In this document: positions 37,179 to 46,583 of the stretch, piece after piece | Position numbering within the stretch: position 1 is the first letter of the stretch | How the letters are laid out: every line of letters starts with the position of its first letter | Assembly: GCA_946405575.1 (NCBI GenBank) | Contig: CAMJHP010000009.1 | Span: forward strand, 1 to 64,000 | DNA: 64,000 nt | Direction: 5' to 3' | Origin: an uncultured Bacteroidales bacterium | GTDB lineage: Bacteria > Bacteroidota > Bacteroidia > Bacteroidales > F082 | Notes under the pieces: model-generated | Databases searched by the model: none | Seen by the model: only the letters and a program-made list of their open reading frames with translations | Told to the model about the DNA's origin: nothing | Position numbers and translations under genes: made by a program

Positions 37179-39548
37179 ATGAAAAAACTAACCTTTACCT
37201 TGGGCCTCATCGCTGTCTGCATCGGCAGCCTGATGGCTGGTCCCGTTGACCAACAGAAGGCCCAAAAACTGGGTACCAAATTCTTGAGCACCACCGCTAT
37301 CAGCCAGAAAAACGCTGACATTCAACTGAATTTGGTCTCGACCACTGTCGACCTACAACGTAGCAACACAGACTATTATGTCTTCAATGTCAAAAATGGC
37401 GAAGGCTTCGTCATCGTGGCTGGCGACGACCGCGTGAAGCCTATCCTCGCCTACTCCACCACGGGACAGTTTGACCCTCAAAACGTGTCGGAAGGCTTCC
37501 AATTCACCCTTGACGGCTTCCGCGAGGAAATCCAATACGTTCGCGAGCACAATCTCACGGCTACACCCGACATTGTCGCTGAATGGAACGCTGTGTCAAA
37601 GACTGGCAGCCTCAACCGAGGCCAACAAACACGCACCGTGGTGGGCCCGCTCTGCCAAACCCTCTGGAACCAAAACTTCCCTTGGAACAGTCAATGCCCC
37701 GAAGACGAAGAAGGCAGCGGCGGCCATGTCTATGCTGGCTGCGTGGCCACAGCTATGGGTATGGTGATGAAATTCTGGGAATGGCCCGCCCAAGGTGTGG
37801 GCTCACACAGCTACCACCCGCAAGGCTATGCCCAACAAAGTGCCAATTTTGGCGAAACCGAATACCACTTCGAGCTGATGCCCAATACACTGGACTCCAC
37901 CAGCACCGAAGAGGAATACTTCGAAACTGCCCAGTTGCTGCACCACCTCGGCATCTCTGTCGATATGCAGTATAGTGGTGAGGGTAGCGGAGCCTATTCC
38001 GACGATGTGCCGCACGCTCTGCGCAACTATTTCCGTTACAACTGCGAAGACCATGTGACTAACTATGGCAATTGGTGGCCAGGTTGGGGCTATTCCAACG
38101 AAGAATGGGCCCAAATGCTGAAAGATGGAGGTTTGGACGAGCTCCTGCCCCTCTACTACAGCGGTCAAGACGACAGTGGTGCTGGTGGTCACGCCTACGT
38201 GTGCGACGGCTACGACGAAAACGACTATTTCCACTTCAACTGGGGCTGGAGCGGTCGTGATAATGCTTGGTGCCCCATCGGTGCCCTCAACACCACCCGT
38301 TATGCCTTCAACCAAATGAACGGCTTCACGGGGCATATCATCCCTCAAGGCGACGTTTACTACAGCCGTCCCGACAGCGTGCTGAACATGCAAACAGCCG
38401 AAATGTCCTCCCTAGATGGTGTCAGACTCTCATGGACCAATCCTACCACCGACCTTAACGGCAACGACTTGACTAACATCACTTCCGTCACCATCCGCCG
38501 CAACTTCGAGGTCATCGCCGAACTGACCGATGCTCAAGTGGGAGCCGACATGGCATACGATGACAACGGCCTCGAACCTGGTCTTTACGAATATGCCATC
38601 TACGTCACCAACGAAGCCGGCATCAGCCGCACCACCTACCGCAAAATCCTGGTCGGCGAAAAGTGCAACGTCGTCTTCCAACTCCACGATGACGGTGGCA
38701 ACGGCTGGAAAGGCGCCGCCATCAGCGTGACCTCCGAAAGCGGCCAGCGCATTGCGGTAATCACTATGACGCAAGGCTCGGATCTGGTCGTTGATATGCC
38801 CCTGCTGCGCGGTAACCTCAACTTCATCTGGAACCATGGTTGGTATCATGCCTACGAAGAGCACGACACCGATTTTGAATGCTCTTTCACCATCCTCGAT
38901 TACGAAGGCAATGAACTCTACACCTCTGGTGACCTCGAAGACGGCATCTTTATGACCTACGAGAACAACTGCGAGGAAGCCCCGTTGGCTTGCTATCCCG
39001 TGCAGAACCTCGACGGCGAATACTATTACACCGGTGAAGAGAACCTTGGAGGCCATCTCAATTGGGACACGCCCGCCATCACCAACAACTTGGACCATTT
39101 CAATGTCTATCGCACTCTGATTTCATATAAAGCTGAAGGCGAGCTCATTGCCGAGATTCCCTATGACGGCTTGTCCGCCTACGAATACTTTGACAACATG
39201 GCAAGCCAATGGATGGGCGGATACAAGTATGAGGTAACCTGCACTTATGCCAGAGGCGACGAAAACTGCGAGTCGGAAGAAGAAGAAATCATCATCATCA
39301 TCACCGACCTTGCTGAAAACTCTGGCGACATACAAGTCTACCCCAACCCGACCAACGGCCTGCTCAACATTGAAGGCCAAGGCACGATGCACATCACCGT
39401 GAGCGACCTCCTGGGACAAAAACTGCAAGAAACCACAGCCGAAAGTAGCATTACTCTCGACCTGAGCCGCTTCGAATCGGGCATGTATCTCGTTCGCATT
39501 GAGACGGAGAATGGCGTAATGACACAAAAGGTGAATTTACGGAAATAA
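37179..39548 (+). CDS. T9SS-sorted C10 (streptopain-type) cysteine peptidase
   Basis: A 789-residue secreted cysteine peptidase. Signal peptide MKKLTFTLGLIAVCIGSLMA. A Spi-like propeptide at about 22-150 includes YYVFNVKNGEGFVIVAGDDR. The catalytic domain follows: VYAGCVATAMGMVMKFW with nucleophile Cys188, and GAGGHAYVCDGYDEND with His338, then FHFNWGWSGRDNAWC. Two or three beta-sandwich domains come next, including VVFQLHDDGGNGWKGA, a segment also found in the S8 peptidase at 51890. The end is a type A sorting domain: IQVYPNPTNGLLNI, VSDLLGQKLQET, GMYLVRIETENG, TQKVNLRK. Likely a surface protease activated by propeptide removal, like gingipain-class enzymes in role but of a different clan family. 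Confidence 0.96.
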   Translation: MKKLTFTLGLIAVCIGSLMAGPVDQQKAQKLGTKFLSTTAISQKNADIQLNLVSTTVDLQRSNTDYYVFNVKNGEGFVIVAGDDRVKPILAYSTTGQFDPQNVSEGFQFTLDGFREEIQYVREHNLTATPDIVAEWNAVSKTGSLNRGQQTRTVVGPLCQTLWNQNFPWNSQCPEDEEGSGGHVYAGCVATAMGMVMKFWEWPAQGVGSHSYHPQGYAQQSANFGETEYHFELMPNTLDSTSTEEEYFETAQLLHHLGISVDMQYSGEGSGAYSDDVPHALRNYFRYNCEDHVTNYGNWWPGWGYSNEEWAQMLKDGGLDELLPLYYSGQDDSGAGGHAYVCDGYDENDYFHFNWGWSGRDNAWCPIGALNTTRYAFNQMNGFTGHIIPQGDVYYSRPDSVLNMQTAEMSSLDGVRLSWTNPTTDLNGNDLTNITSVTIRRNFEVIAELTDAQVGADMAYDDNGLEPGLYEYAIYVTNEAGISRTTYRKILVGEKCNVVFQLHDDGGNGWKGAAISVTSESGQRIAVITMTQGSDLVVDMPLLRGNLNFIWNHGWYHAYEEHDTDFECSFTILDYEGNELYTSGDLEDGIFMTYENNCEEAPLACYPVQNLDGEYYYTGEENLGGHLNWDTPAITNNLDHFNVYRTLISYKAEGELIAEIPYDGLSAYEYFDNMASQWMGGYKYEVTCTYARGDENCESEEEEIIIIITDLAENSGDIQVYPNPTNGLLNIEGQGTMHITVSDLLGQKLQETTAESSITLDLSRFESGMYLVRIETENGVMTQKVNLRK

Positions 39549-39570
39549 AGGTTTTGTTTTCATAAATAAC

Positions 39571-39607
39571 GAAAGCCGCCTCGTAATATCGGGGCGGCTT
39601 TCTGTTT
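39571..39607 (+). terminator. Intrinsic terminator after the C10 peptidase
   Basis: Perfect 10-bp stem GAAAGCCGCC / GGCGGCTTTC (39571-39580 with 39593-39602), followed by TGTTTT. Confidence 0.8.
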
Positions 39608-39612
39608 TGGGT

Positions 39613-39687
39613 TTGTAGGGCTGTCACACCGTGGCAACCGCTGACTGTTTGCCACACAGCGGCTGCCGTGGTACGACAGCCCTACAA
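39613..39687. repeat. REP-like intergenic palindrome, copy D
   Basis: Perfect 13-bp outer arms TTGTAGGGCTGTC (39613-39625) and GACAGCCCTACAA (39675-39687), with inner arms near GTGGCAACCGCTG / CAGCGGCTGCCGTG. This is the most complete copy of the family. It lies between the convergent C10 peptidase and phosphofructokinase genes. Confidence 0.8.
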
Positions 39688-39691
39688 CAAA

Positions 39692-40909
39692 TTACCACTT
39701 CAAGATCTTCTTGAAATCGTATTCTTCAGGATTGGGCAGGTAAGCCTTAGCAGCTTCGTAATCGGCAGGCATAATGTATTGCAGACCATCGTTGAAAATC
39801 AACTCAGCCTTTGGGCCATTCAGGTTGACCAAACGCGGCTTAATCTTGCCGTTCTCGTCTTCCACATCCTTCAGATACAACGGCATAATTTCACCCTTCG
39901 GGTTAGTGGTGACCATAGCACCGCTCACCCCCTTGTCGAAGAGTTTCTTCACACCGTAACCCAACAATGAACAATAGGTCAAGTCGTAGCCGTTAGGTTC
40001 GACACAACGGATGCCGTAACCGATTTCAACGGGACGACTCTTCACATTGATGCCCAAAGCCTTAAGTCTTTGTTGCAGCAAAAGGTTGAAAATGTGTGCC
40101 TTACTGACGTTGCCTAATTCAGGATGGCCATGCTCATCGTAGGTAAAGGCCACACCCGACTTCTCAATTTCCTCATCGCTCATGAAGTGGAACACGCCCT
40201 CACTGATGATGACCACACCATAGTTGACACCCAACAGCTTACGTTTGACAATGGAGCTGACCACCAACTTGATAATGGCATCGAAAGTGACTTCCGTCTT
40301 GTTGAACATCTCGGGGATGACCACCATCGGGCAGTGGCAGGCCGATGTCATACCAAATGCCAAGTGACCGGCTTCACGACCCATAGCGGAAACCACAAAC
40401 CAATTGCCGCTGGTACGGGCGTCTTCGTAGATGGTCTGCACCAAATGCACAGCAGCATCCTTGGCCGAATAGTAGCCGAAGGTCGGACTGCCCTCTGGCA
40501 ATGGCAGATCGTTGTCAATGGTCTTGGGCACATGGATGTTTTGGATGGGGAAGCCACTGCTAGCCAAAAACTTCGAGATGCGGTTGGCCGTCGAAGCGGT
40601 GTCGTCGCCTCCGATGGTGACCAACAGCTTAATATTGTTCTTGACAAAGAACTCGGTGTTAAACTCCTCATTCTTTGGTTTGTAACGGCTCATCTTCAGG
40701 GCCGAACCACCTTGCTTCAGGATGGCATCGGCATAGAGGAAGTCCATCTCGACCACATCGGGATCGGGTTTGAAGAGGTTCTTGTAGCCTTCATTAAGAC
40801 CAAGGACGCGATAGCCGTCCTTGAGGAAGGTCTTGGCCACGGTACTGATAACCGTGTTGATTCCAGGTGCCGGACCGCCGCCGGCGAGAATTACGATGGA
40901 ATTTTTCAT
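39692..40909 (-). CDS. pfp: Pyrophosphate-type 6-phosphofructokinase
   Basis: A 405-residue PFK-family enzyme that phosphorylates fructose 6-phosphate. Two diagnostic sites favour pyrophosphate as donor. TIGGDDTAS has Asp where ATP enzymes have Gly, and PKTIDNDLPLP has Lys where ATP enzymes have Gly. Other motifs: ILAGGGPAPGINTVI (phosphate loop) and SAMGREAGHLAFG (F6P binding). PPi dependence would make glycolysis reversible at this step. It is 35 bp downstream of the GH92 gene, likely in one transcript, separated by TTGTTGAATTG repeats. Confidence 0.94.
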   Translation of the reverse strand: MKNSIVILAGGGPAPGINTVISTVAKTFLKDGYRVLGLNEGYKNLFKPDPDVVEMDFLYADAILKQGGSALKMSRYKPKNEEFNTEFFVKNNIKLLVTIGGDDTASTANRISKFLASSGFPIQNIHVPKTIDNDLPLPEGSPTFGYYSAKDAAVHLVQTIYEDARTSGNWFVVSAMGREAGHLAFGMTSACHCPMVVIPEMFNKTEVTFDAIIKLVVSSIVKRKLLGVNYGVVIISEGVFHFMSDEEIEKSGVAFTYDEHGHPELGNVSKAHIFNLLLQQRLKALGINVKSRPVEIGYGIRCVEPNGYDLTYCSLLGYGVKKLFDKGVSGAMVTTNPKGEIMPLYLKDVEDENGKIKPRLVNLNGPKAELIFNDGLQYIMPADYEAAKAYLPNPEEYDFKKILKW

Positions 40910-40910
40910 T

Positions 40911-40944
40911 TGTTGAATTGTTTATTTGTTGAATTGTTGAATTG
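40911..40944. repeat. Tandem TTGTTGAATTG spacer repeats
   Basis: TGTTGAATTG recurs three times between the GH92 stop and the phosphofructokinase start. Related TTGTTGAATTGTTGAA runs occur near 62812-62830, and the complementary form CAATTCAAC near 63729-63738. Confidence 0.45.
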
Positions 40945-43917
40945 TTATTCGATTACAAACTCATCACAGAAGATCCAAGCTTTCTGTCCGGCACCGACAT
41001 GGCCTTCGGGGCAGGTGCCGATAGTCTTGGCCACCATTTTTACATAACGGGCATTGGTGCGCGGACGCACCTCCATCTCTTGGATGAATGCTCCATCAGC
41101 ATCTATTGGCACATCATTCTTCACCTTCCCTACGCTACGGAAATTCTTGCCATCATCGCTGACGAAATACTCCACCTCCGTCGGCATCCAAATCCACGAG
41201 TATATTTCCTGCAAGAAGCTGCCCGCCAAGCGGTTGATGCGTTTCGAAACGCCCAAGTCGACGGTGGCAATCAGGTCGACACCATAATAGCCCTGCCACG
41301 AACCTGTTCGGAAGTTCTCTCCGCCACGCTGATGGTCAATAAGTGCCTTGAGGCCACCAGCAGCATACTGCTCGTTATACAAATTCTCAAGCTTCACCGA
41401 ATGACGTGCATCAATGAGGAAATATTTAGCATCTATTGGATTGCTCCAACGGTCTCCTTGTTGGGCCACAGCACAGATAGTGGTATTGTCCTTAAGGCAA
41501 ATCGGCCGTTCGTAAACTATGCCATTTTCTCTTGGGTCAGAGCCGTCCAAGGTATAGTAAATCTTCACGCCCTCTACAGGATGACTCATACTGACCATAA
41601 GGCTGTCAAAGAAAGTGTCGGAATCAGAGTTGATGGTCGGAACAACCACGATACTTTCATTGGGGATACTCACCACGGGGCAGTTCTCGGGTTGAGTCGC
41701 CCAAGTGGAGTTAGGCTGCTCTGTCATGGTGAACTCCAGAGTGCCACCATTATACACCTCCTCAAAGGTGATGAAACTACGCTCCAAGGGCTTGCCATTC
41801 AGTTTCACTGACTGAACGTAGCAGTTCCGGTCATTCAAATTCTTAGCAACGACTTCAAAATGTTTGCCATTCTCAAAAGACAAACGTAAACGCTCAAAAC
41901 GCGGCAGGCCTAACACATAATAGCCCGAGGCAGGCGTAGCAGGATAGAAGCCCATAGCGGAGAACACGCCCCAAGCCGACATCTGACCACAATCCTCGTT
42001 GCCAGCATAGCCATCGCGGCGATCGGTGTAAAAGTCGTCCATAACCTGTTTGACATATTTCTGAGTCTTTGTCGGCTTGCCGACGAAATTGTACATATAC
42101 ACTGTGTTGTGGCTTGGCTCATTGCCGTGGGCATACTGACCGATAAGGCCTGTAATGTCCGGTTGATCACGCCCAGTCAGGTTGGAGGGCGCGTTGAAGA
42201 GCGCATCAAGTTTGGCTTCGTATTCATCCCAACCGCCCATCAGGTCAATATGTCCATTCACATCCTGCGGCACGAAGAAACCATATTGGTAAGAATTGGC
42301 TTCAGTTAGTGTGAAATTGACCTGAGCAGGGTCGAAGGGGCGCATCCAACCACCATTTCTACGGCCCTGGAAAAATTGGTTTTCAGGGTTATAGATATTC
42401 TTGTAACTCTGTGCGCGGGCATAAAACTCCTTGGCAATATCGGCCTTGCCCATTGCCTCGGCCATTCGGGCCACACACCAGTCGTCGTAGGCATATTCCA
42501 AAGTCTTGGAGACAGCCTCGCCTTCCACTTCAATAGGGATATACCCGTATTTCATATAGGCACCCATACCACGGAAGTCATCCTTCGAACTTGCCACCAT
42601 AGCTTCCAAGGCTTTTTCGGTATCAAAGTCGCGGATGCCAGCGAAATAGGCATCGGCGATGACGGGGATGGCGTGGTTGCCAATCATACAATAGGTCTCG
42701 TTAGCAGCCAGCTCCCAAATGGGCAACATATGATGTGGGTTGGTCTCGTACTTATTAATAAAGGTGTTGATGAAATCGAGAGTGCGCTCGCGCTGCATCA
42801 GGCTGAACAGCGGATGCAGGCTGCGGAAGGTATCCCAAAGCGAGAAGACCGTGTAGACAGGTCTTTCTGACTTGTAGACCTTCAAGTCGTGGGCACGATA
42901 GCGGCCGTCGGCATCGCTGAAGAGGTTGGGGGCGACCATGGTATGGTACAAAGCCGTATAGAACACTGTCTTGTTCGACTCGTTGGCATCTGCCACCTCA
43001 TAACGTTTCAGCTCGACGTTCCATTTGTCATAGGCCTTCTGCTTCAAAGCATCGAAATCGAAATCATTTTCGGCCAACTCAGCCTTCAGATTGCCTTTCG
43101 CACCTTCCACATCAACGGCGGAAATCGCTATGCGCATAACGACAAGTTCGTTTTCCTCGGTTTCAAAATCAAAACAGACTTTCAGGTTGTCGCCTTCGGC
43201 TTCATCGCCTTCTGCCTTTTCACCTTTATTGTAGAAGGTATGGCCTTTGAAAGGTTTGGAGAACTCAGCATAGAAATAGAGATACTGTTCGTTGGCCCAA
43301 TCGCGGGTACGGCGGAAACCACTAATGGCGTTGTCACTTTCCACTTTTAGATTGGCTTCATAAACGAATTCATCATTGACACCTTCCACCATATCCAATA
43401 ACACATGTGCGTTGCCACTCTTCGGGAAGGTGCAGCGCATCATACCCACACGGTCACCAGTGGTAAGTTCGACCTTCGTATTGTAGTCATCAAGCAGCAC
43501 TGAATAATAGCCAGCCTTAGCATCCTCGTTCTTATGTTGGAATGCCGATCGGTAGCCAGAAGCAGTGTTATCCTCGTCTCCTTTGTTGAGTTTCACCTCA
43601 CCGACGATAGGCATAAACCTAAAGTCACCATAGTCGGAGCAACCCGTTCCGCTGAGGTGGGTGGTGCTGAAGCCGAGGATGGTGTTGTCGGAGGTGTGGT
43701 AGCCCGAGCAGCCGTCCCAGTCGTTCATGCGGGTGTCGGGGCTGAACTGCACCATACCGAAGGGCACCGTGGCACCTGGGAAGGTGTGGCCATGACCACC
43801 CGTGCCAATAAACGGGTCAACATAGTGGGCGGCATCAGTGACATAGTCGGCCTTAGGTTCGTTGTTGCAGGCCACAAGGGCAAGCAACATCAATAAAGGT
43901 AGTAACAATCGTTTCAT
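40945..43917 (-). CDS. GH92 alpha-mannosidase lipoprotein
   Basis: A 990-residue lipoprotein of glycoside hydrolase family 92, which are calcium-dependent exo-alpha-mannosidases acting on N-glycans and yeast mannan. Signal peptide KRLLLPLLMLLALVAC with the lipobox cysteine. The catalytic unit carries DPFIGTGGHGHTFPGATVPF, QFSPDTR, GFSTTHLSGTGCSDYGD and, near the active centre, GNEDCGQMSAWGVFSAMGFY. From about residue 760 a chitobiase-like domain (GVKIYYTLDGSDPRENG) and an F5/8-type C (discoidin-like) domain (EVEYFVSDDGKNFRSVG, ARYVKMVAKT) follow and probably bind glycan. A leader of up to 280 bases precedes it. The downstream PFK and the GH29 gene in this window suit growth on host glycans. 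Confidence 0.95.
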   Translation of the reverse strand: MKRLLLPLLMLLALVACNNEPKADYVTDAAHYVDPFIGTGGHGHTFPGATVPFGMVQFSPDTRMNDWDGCSGYHTSDNTILGFSTTHLSGTGCSDYGDFRFMPIVGEVKLNKGDEDNTASGYRSAFQHKNEDAKAGYYSVLLDDYNTKVELTTGDRVGMMRCTFPKSGNAHVLLDMVEGVNDEFVYEANLKVESDNAISGFRRTRDWANEQYLYFYAEFSKPFKGHTFYNKGEKAEGDEAEGDNLKVCFDFETEENELVVMRIAISAVDVEGAKGNLKAELAENDFDFDALKQKAYDKWNVELKRYEVADANESNKTVFYTALYHTMVAPNLFSDADGRYRAHDLKVYKSERPVYTVFSLWDTFRSLHPLFSLMQRERTLDFINTFINKYETNPHHMLPIWELAANETYCMIGNHAIPVIADAYFAGIRDFDTEKALEAMVASSKDDFRGMGAYMKYGYIPIEVEGEAVSKTLEYAYDDWCVARMAEAMGKADIAKEFYARAQSYKNIYNPENQFFQGRRNGGWMRPFDPAQVNFTLTEANSYQYGFFVPQDVNGHIDLMGGWDEYEAKLDALFNAPSNLTGRDQPDITGLIGQYAHGNEPSHNTVYMYNFVGKPTKTQKYVKQVMDDFYTDRRDGYAGNEDCGQMSAWGVFSAMGFYPATPASGYYVLGLPRFERLRLSFENGKHFEVVAKNLNDRNCYVQSVKLNGKPLERSFITFEEVYNGGTLEFTMTEQPNSTWATQPENCPVVSIPNESIVVVPTINSDSDTFFDSLMVSMSHPVEGVKIYYTLDGSDPRENGIVYERPICLKDNTTICAVAQQGDRWSNPIDAKYFLIDARHSVKLENLYNEQYAAGGLKALIDHQRGGENFRTGSWQGYYGVDLIATVDLGVSKRINRLAGSFLQEIYSWIWMPTEVEYFVSDDGKNFRSVGKVKNDVPIDADGAFIQEMEVRPRTNARYVKMVAKTIGTCPEGHVGAGQKAWIFCDEFVIE

Positions 43918-44374
43918 TTGCGTATTATTTTAATCATTTAGTTTCTTCGTTTGCCTTCAATCAATTCCCCTGCATTATTTGAGTTGCGAGATTCTTGGCA
44001 TCCATAGTCGATACCACTGAACAACCCCATTCCTTATCTGATGATGCGGAAAAGTCACTCTGTATCAGCAGTATCTGCTGGTCTTATCTTGCCATCATCC
44101 TCCTTCATCTTGAACCAGTAGCAATTGTTGCCTGTTCGTCGTTTCAAAACCCTACCTTGATTTATTTTCCTTTCTTTTGACGCTGTAAAAGTAGAAATAA
44201 AAACTCTTTGTTTTGCAACAGGCAAACATTTTTTCTTGGCATGGATTTTGCGTAAAAACTGATATTGAATAAAAATTTTCCACTTTATGACTTGCATCTT
44301 TTCAAAATGCTTATATTTGCAGCCCAAATATTGACATTATTCATTAATTAACTCACTATTAAAACAAAACCACA
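43918..44374. other. Intergenic region between divergent GH92 and Asp-box genes
   Basis: 457 bp with no gene I can support. A minus-strand TACTTTTA box lies near 44192-44185 (a possible GH92 promoter, leader about 270 bases). Within the leader is a palindrome CAGCAGTATCTGCTG (about 44067-44081). A 90-codon minus frame (44327-44055) has no start context or family resemblance, though its end (NNCYWFKMKEDDGK) could be a gene remnant. The plus-strand promoter for the 44375 gene is given separately. Confidence 0.4.
44292..44319 (+). promoter_or_regulatory. Promoter of the first Asp-box protein gene
   Basis: TTG (44292-44294) and TATATTTG (44312-44319), 17 bp apart. Leader of about 50 bases to the ATG. 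Confidence 0.55.
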
Positions 44375-46426
44375 ATGAAGAAAGTTTTATTTGTTTCACT
44401 CGCAATGGCCGTCGCTACGACTGGCTTTGCTCAGAGAGCCAACTTCAACATTGGCAAAAACGTGACGGGTACCGCTAAGCACGCCACGGAAAGAGTCATT
44501 GACAACAGTGCCATCCAAGGCATTCAGTTCAATATGCCTCAGAACATGGTCAACAACAGCAGAAGCCTCGATGACTTCGAAGAGTTCCAGACTATGACCA
44601 CCAACTATGACCTCCAGTCGAATAGTACCCTCGGCAACCGTATCGTCACATGGGCCGACGGTAGCGCTTCTTTCACCGCCACCTGGGATCATACAATGAA
44701 CACGAGCTACCCCAACCGTGGTACTGGTTACAACTTCTACAGCCCTGACCAGAGTATGGGCGAAGAACCCGAAGCTCGTCAGGAACCCATGAAGTCCGGT
44801 TGGCCAAGCATCGCTGCCTGCGGTGATGGCGAAATCCTTGCTTCCCACGCCACTGGTACTAACATCTATTATCGTCCAACGAAAGGCGAAGGCGAATGGC
44901 AACTCCTTGTTAACTTCCCTGAGGGCACCTGGCCGAGAGTAATCTGCAGCGGTCCCAACGACGAATACATTCACGTTGTATTTGCCGAACAGATTTCCAT
45001 TGCCGATGGTTACGACAACCATGTCTACTATGTGCGTTCCACTGACGGTGGCCAGACTTGGAGCGAAGTGATTGACTTCCCCGGCCTTGACAACACCGAA
45101 AACGGCGACTACCGCAACCAACTCAGCGCCGACGATTACGTGATGGCCGCCAACGGCAATAACGTTGCCGTGATGTTCAGCTCTTACACCACTGAGGTGT
45201 TCTACATGATTTCGCACGACAATGGCGCGACTTGGGAACGTCAAATCGTTGCCCCCTACTGCGTAAAGCAAAACGGCAACAACGTCCACGCCATTGATTT
45301 CGCTGACTATCCAGAAGGTATGGCTGACACCTTGTTCACCAGCGACAACTCGCACACCATCGCCATCGACAACAACGGCACTGTGCACTGCGCATTCGGT
45401 CTGTTTGCATGGCAACCTGCCGATGCTGATAGCTACAACTATTGGAGAGTTTACAACCACGGTATCGTCTATTGGAACTCCAACTTCACCAACGAACAAG
45501 GTGGTCATGAAATCCCGCTGTTCGGCGATTGGAGCGGTGATGCTGCTATGGTTGCAGAAGATCCCAACTGGCTCCTCAACGGTGAAGGCGGTATCGCCAA
45601 CACTTTGGCCATTGAACGTCTTTACAATATGATTGAAGCTATGGGCTCCGACAACCTTAACTGGTTTGGTTATCAAGTCGATGAAAACGGCGATGAAGAC
45701 TGGACTTATAACTTCATTTTAGACGTTAATCCCACTTGGCATTACCGCACCTTTGGTGTATCCACTATGCCTGGTATCTCTGTAGACCAAGACTGCAATG
45801 TGGCTATTATTTACAATACACTCTCAGAAGTTAGACACAACAATCCTGGTACTGGCGTGGACTATGCCTTAAGAAACGCTTGGGTGACACTGAAAGACCA
45901 CGACGGCCGTTGGTATGAGGAAGCCATCAACTTGTCTGAAGACTTTATGCACGAGCTGGATGAGGTCTATTTCACCACTGCTGCCAACAAGGCTTTCAAT
46001 GGTGAGTTCTGGGTTATGTACAATGCCGACGAAGCCCAAGGCACCTACCTCGACATCAGTGACACCTACCCAAATAGCAACGCCGGTCACTTGACCGAGA
46101 ACTACAATTATGCCTGCAAGATTGTTCCCGCTTTCGAAGGCTGGAGCATCAACGAGCAGGAAGCCATCAACCCGATGACCGCCACTCGCGTGTATCCTAA
46201 CCCCGCCACTGATGTGCTGAATATCGAAGTGAACGCTTCACAGGCTTCAGAGATGAGCATCAGCGTCTACAACATCATGGGCCAGAACGTGATGAACCAG
46301 AACGTGAACATCACCACGGGTATGAACACCCGCAGCATCAGCACAAGCGAATTGAACAGCGGCATCTACTTCGTGACCGTCAAGGCCAACGGCTTTGAAA
46401 ACACGATGAAGTTCGTTGTGAAATAA
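44375..46426 (+). CDS. T9SS-sorted Asp-box (BNR-like) propeller protein 1
   Basis: A 683-residue secreted protein. Signal peptide MKKVLFVSLAMAVATTGFAQ. Two or more Asp-box motifs (RSTDGGQTWSE and SHDNGATWER) point to a sialidase-like beta-propeller, but I do not see the arginine triad and Tyr/Glu pair of an active sialidase, so enzymatic activity is unproven. The last ~80 residues are a standard sorting domain: ATRVYPNPATDVLNIEVN, VYNIMGQNVMNQN, GIYFVTVKANG, MKFVVK. The next gene encodes a related protein; strong terminators follow both, and each has its own promoter, so they are independently transcribed duplicates. Confidence 0.9.
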   Translation: MKKVLFVSLAMAVATTGFAQRANFNIGKNVTGTAKHATERVIDNSAIQGIQFNMPQNMVNNSRSLDDFEEFQTMTTNYDLQSNSTLGNRIVTWADGSASFTATWDHTMNTSYPNRGTGYNFYSPDQSMGEEPEARQEPMKSGWPSIAACGDGEILASHATGTNIYYRPTKGEGEWQLLVNFPEGTWPRVICSGPNDEYIHVVFAEQISIADGYDNHVYYVRSTDGGQTWSEVIDFPGLDNTENGDYRNQLSADDYVMAANGNNVAVMFSSYTTEVFYMISHDNGATWERQIVAPYCVKQNGNNVHAIDFADYPEGMADTLFTSDNSHTIAIDNNGTVHCAFGLFAWQPADADSYNYWRVYNHGIVYWNSNFTNEQGGHEIPLFGDWSGDAAMVAEDPNWLLNGEGGIANTLAIERLYNMIEAMGSDNLNWFGYQVDENGDEDWTYNFILDVNPTWHYRTFGVSTMPGISVDQDCNVAIIYNTLSEVRHNNPGTGVDYALRNAWVTLKDHDGRWYEEAINLSEDFMHELDEVYFTTAANKAFNGEFWVMYNADEAQGTYLDISDTYPNSNAGHLTENYNYACKIVPAFEGWSINEQEAINPMTATRVYPNPATDVLNIEVNASQASEMSISVYNIMGQNVMNQNVNITTGMNTRSISTSELNSGIYFVTVKANGFENTMKFVVK

Positions 46427-46444
46427 GATTCTCTTACATCATAC

Positions 46445-46481
46445 GACAAAAAAAAGGAGGCTGCCGCCTCCTTTTTTTGTC
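46445..46481 (+). terminator. Intrinsic terminator after Asp-box gene 1
   Basis: GACAAAAAAAAGGAGGC / GCCTCCTTTTTTTGTC with a TGCC loop; the A/T ends extend the stem and provide the T-run (46472-46478). The core GGAGGC-loop-GCCTCC is the same as at 48533-48561. Confidence 0.9.
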
Positions 46482-46489
46482 AAAACCAC

Positions 46490-46518
46490 TTGCGTATAAA
46501 GAAAAAACACTATCTTTG
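46490..46518 (+). promoter_or_regulatory. Promoter of the second Asp-box protein gene
   Basis: TTG (46490-46492) and TATCTTTG (46511-46518) with an 18-bp spacer. Leader of about 60 bases. Confidence 0.65.
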
Positions 46519-46583
46519 CCCCCAAATAACCTTAAAACAAACAATCATTTATCCACTAAATTATTAATTAAAACTCATTCAAA

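Noticed and set aside
40124-41047. 307-codon plus-strand frame over phosphofructokinase
   Set aside because: Shadow; runs across the end of PFK and into the GH92 gene.
44055-44327. 90-codon minus frame in the GH92 upstream region
   Set aside because: No plausible start context, family or signal; kept only as a possible remnant in the intergenic note.
44396-45676. 426-codon frame on the minus strand inside the first Asp-box gene
   Set aside because: It is antisense to a clear T9SS protein with signal peptide, Asp-boxes and sorting domain; its translation is rich in V/H/G with no motif. A frame shadow.
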